From assembly GCA_964035575.1 (NCBI GenBank), contig CAXIVB010000011.1, positions 1 to 64,000 on the forward strand: a DNA stretch of 64,000 bases. The letters run 5' to 3'. This document shows, piece by piece, positions 61,401-64,000 of the stretch. Position 1 is the stretch's first letter; each line of letters opens with the position of its first letter. The notes below the pieces were generated by a model. That model searched no databases and was not told where the DNA came from. It saw nothing but the letters and a program-made list of their open reading frames with translations. This stretch comes from Rhynchopus sp. YZ270_cl-10. Lineage: Eukaryota; Euglenozoa; Diplonemea; Diplonemida; Diplonemidae. Position numbers and translations under genes: made by a program.

Positions 61401-64000
61401 AGCCCCGTTAGGCCCATTTGACCCCTATGGCCTCAGACCCCTCAGGACCCCAAAAGGGGTCCAAAAGGGGTCATTTTAGGGGTACCCCCCAAAATGGGGT
61501 GTGCAGCTAATTGGGTCATATATAGGGCAAAATGGCCCTTTTCCGTTCTGGACACTTTTATACAGGGAGTAGTCCAAAAGTGACACAAAACGGGAAGTAC
61601 GTGAAAAAGGGGTTTGGGGATTTCAGGCCCCAAAATGGCCGGGCGGCAGGAAGGTCCATTTTGAGGGTACCCCCAAATGACCCAATTTGGGGGGTCTGAG
61701 GACCCCAAATGACCCCATTTTAGGACCCCTCAGGACCCCAAATGGCCCCATTTAGGGTCCTCAGAGGTCCTGGGGGTCTGGGGCCATGGTGCCCAAGGGG
61801 TATACTATGAGCCCCTTAGGATGTGGGAGGGCCACATCCATAGCACGAAGGGCACCATAGTGCACCCCACCCCACCTCCTACGGGTGCCCAAAGGGCATC
61901 CCAATGCCCCACCTCTATTGACCACTAGGAGGAAGGGACGCAAGCACCTGCTGGTCCGATCGTCCATAGGGATGCCCTCCCACGGGTAGACATAGGGGCA
62001 AGGAGGAGCCAGCACGGTGGTGACACACGTCCAAGCAAGGCAGACCGCTAGGGATAGCTGGCGCAGGTAAGGGTTGCATCCAGCCTCTAGTGCACTTTGA
62101 AGTAGGCCCCAGAACCGATAGGTGCACACGTGCGCCGCTAGGGGCGGGGACTTCATGCACATAGTGCAGCACCTCCCATAGGGAGTTGCTGTGCATGTGT
62201 AGTGAGCTGGCCCACGGAGTGTCGGAGCCTTGCAGGCGCAATGACGGGGGTCAGCGAGTACTTGACCTTAGGAGCCCTTGACCATCCGAAAGGTCCGAAG
62301 GAGGATCAGAGCGTAGCGGTTGGCCGCCAGGATGGGCAGGGCTTACCTCACCTCAAGAGACCTTGGCTCATCCGAAAGGTCCGAAGGAGGATCAGAGCGC
62401 AGCGGGTGGCCGCCAGGATGAACAGGGCTTACCTCACCTCAAGCACGTTCCACCTCAAGAGGCTCTGTTAGTAGACCTCGGGCTAGAGGGCTTACTTGAC
62501 CTTAAGTAGCGGGTTCGAAGAGCACGTAGCCCGTAGGGTCAGGACGGAGTTACGCCGTAGTACTGATGCCCCCGCTTACCTCGACCTGACCTCACTTCCG
62601 CCCATGGGTGGCGAGACCCTCCATTATGCTTGACTTTGACTTGCGGCACTGGTGGCACCACCAGGGACGAGACGGCCTGAGCACAGCGAGGGAGGAGGAC
62701 GTAGCCCGCAGGGCAAGGACGGGCCACGGCCTGAGCACAGCGAGGGAGGAGGACGTAGCCCGCAGGGCAAGGACGGGTATACGGCCACCCCAAAGGGGAG
62801 GGAGGAGGATGTCCCATAGGGACAGCCGGGTGGGCGCACAGCGCCGAACGGCCACTCCGAAGGAGCGGGAGGAGGATGTCCCGCAGGGACAGCCGGGCAG
62901 GGAGCGCAGCGACAGGGAGCGCAGCGACCACGGCCACCCCAAAGGGGCGGGAGGAGGAGGCAGTCCGTAGGACAAGGACGGGGGACCGAAGGTCCAAAGA
63001 GAGAGGGCGGCCGAGGAGAGATCGGACAGACCCACCTTGCGCAGCAGGGGGTCAGCCGACCAGGCAGGTGAGATACAGGTCCCCGGGCCTACAGCCCCTG
63101 TAGCCATCTCACCACGGCCGCCCGCTCGCTTGGGGCCCCATACCCTTGGGTGTAGGGCCCCATAGGCCTCCCGTCTAGGACGCACTTGCAGTGCATGGCC
63201 TAGCAGGAGGCCGTAGGTCTAGGTCCCTGTAGGGGCCATAGGCCTGAGCGTAGAGGAAGACTCCGATAGAGCTCCCATGGTCTGGTGGGCAAGACCATGG
63301 CCCGACCCTTTACCTCCAGGTAAAGGGGTAGGGCTAGAGGGCACCCTCTAAGGTGCCCGACTCTTGGGCGAGCCAAGGAGCGGACATCCACCTCACCTAG
63401 CAGGTCTAAGGTGGGTGTGTAGCCCTTGGGTCATGCTGCATAAGGCGGCTGACGGAGCTCCCTTGCATCATCCTATTAGGATGGTAGCATGGGGCTGCAT
63501 GACTCCTTGGCGAGCCCAAAGGCAATTATAGGGTCTACCCTTTGGAAGACCCTATAACGGTGCAACGTAGTGGAGCCTACGCATAAGCCTCAATACAGGG
63601 TATGTAGGCTGTATGGGGTACCCATACTAGATATGGGCCATATCATGTACCCATATCATATGACGTCAGTGGATGTCCAGTGGCATCATATCCGCACAAG
63701 GGGCTAAAAAGAGGGTCTCCATATGACACCCGGTGAAATCCATTTGATGCCACCTGGGGGTGATGGAGGTCCAAAAGTGAGACACCCTTTTGGACCCCTA
63801 TTTGGAGCATATGGCCCCATATGGCCTGTGTAGCCATGTGAGGTCCCATAGCGGGTCCTCCTAAAGTGCCCAAAAGGGCTAAAAAGAGGGTCTCCATATG
63901 ACACCCGGTGAAATCCATTTGATGCCGCCTGGGGGTGATGGAGGTCCAAAAGTGAGACACCCTTTTGGACCCCCTTTTGGCCCATATGGCCCAGATGGCC
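58408..64000. repeat. Macro-repeat unit 5, cut by the window end (5,593 bp)
   Basis: Fifth copy, truncated by the window edge inside the 5294-5576 direct-repeat region. It therefore includes modules A and B, the long-open-frame stretch and the hairpin-rich GC region, but not the cob module. It carries the same alleles as units 2-4 in the 2054-2907 interval. Confidence 0.95.

Noticed and set aside
1-64000. Telomere-like or transposon-coding content
   Set aside because: I saw no telomeric repeat, no transposase or reverse-transcriptase motif, and no terminal repeats other than the small 11755-11955 element.

Overview
The window is one ~14.6-kb sequence repeated head to tail: four complete units (1-14601, 14602-29203, 29204-43805, 43806-58407) and the first 5.6 kb of a fifth (58408-64000). 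Units 2-5 have a period of 14,602 bp. Unit 1 is one base shorter. The units are almost identical, and all but one of the differences I saw lie in one 0.85-kb stretch of unit 1. The pattern fits either a circular molecule read round several times by a long-read assembly, or a real tandem array or concatemer. Features below are described mainly on unit 1; add 14,602 per unit (14,601 to reach unit 2 for positions before 2054).

The one recognisable gene piece is a fragment of mitochondrial cytochrome b (cob), at about 8399-8593 and its three copies. It covers the WGG-TL-R turn, the helix with the second pair of haem-ligand histidines (LHYLLPFI ... GVHLLLLH) and the following loop up to YYYKD. The first Trp is encoded by TGA at exactly the family's conserved WGG position. 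The frame has no initiation region, no helices A-C and no PEWY region, and no neighbouring sequence looks like the rest of cob. This indicates mitochondrial DNA in which TGA probably means Trp and genes are stored in pieces. The combination (short gene module in a large, repeat-filled molecule, TGA = Trp) most resembles diplonemid/euglenozoan mitochondrial chromosomes. Dinoflagellate, ichthyosporean (Amoebidium-like) or other fragmented mitochondrial genomes remain possible. The taxon is an inference.

Layout of one unit: 1-320, end of a diverged paralogous block (P2) with a (CG)7 run; 321-1690 and 1711-2829, modules A and B of a tandem segmental duplication; 2830-3380, CCCC/GGGG-tract sequence with element E1; 3381-3865, a non-repetitive stretch with a long open frame of unknown meaning; 3866-5250, GC-rich sequence with 86-bp and 54-bp tandem duplications and many perfect hairpins; 5294-5576, a direct-repeat pair; 5650-6600, CCCCTTTTGG-type tracts with element E2; 6600-7060, mixed sequence with a long hairpin; 7190-8290, a 281-bp tandem array; 8291-8700, the cob module; 8880-9920, module C; 9920-11080, tract sequence with recurrent 20-nt motifs; 11090-12097, paralogous block P1 with a second (CG)7 run, a 41-nt hairpin and a 201-bp element bounded by 19-bp inverted repeats; 12098-13760, module D; 13760-14180, spacer; 14180-14601, start of P2.

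I found no complete protein gene, no tRNA and no rRNA that I can defend. Most other open frames are translations of low-complexity repeats (catatatg/ccccttttgg tracts).
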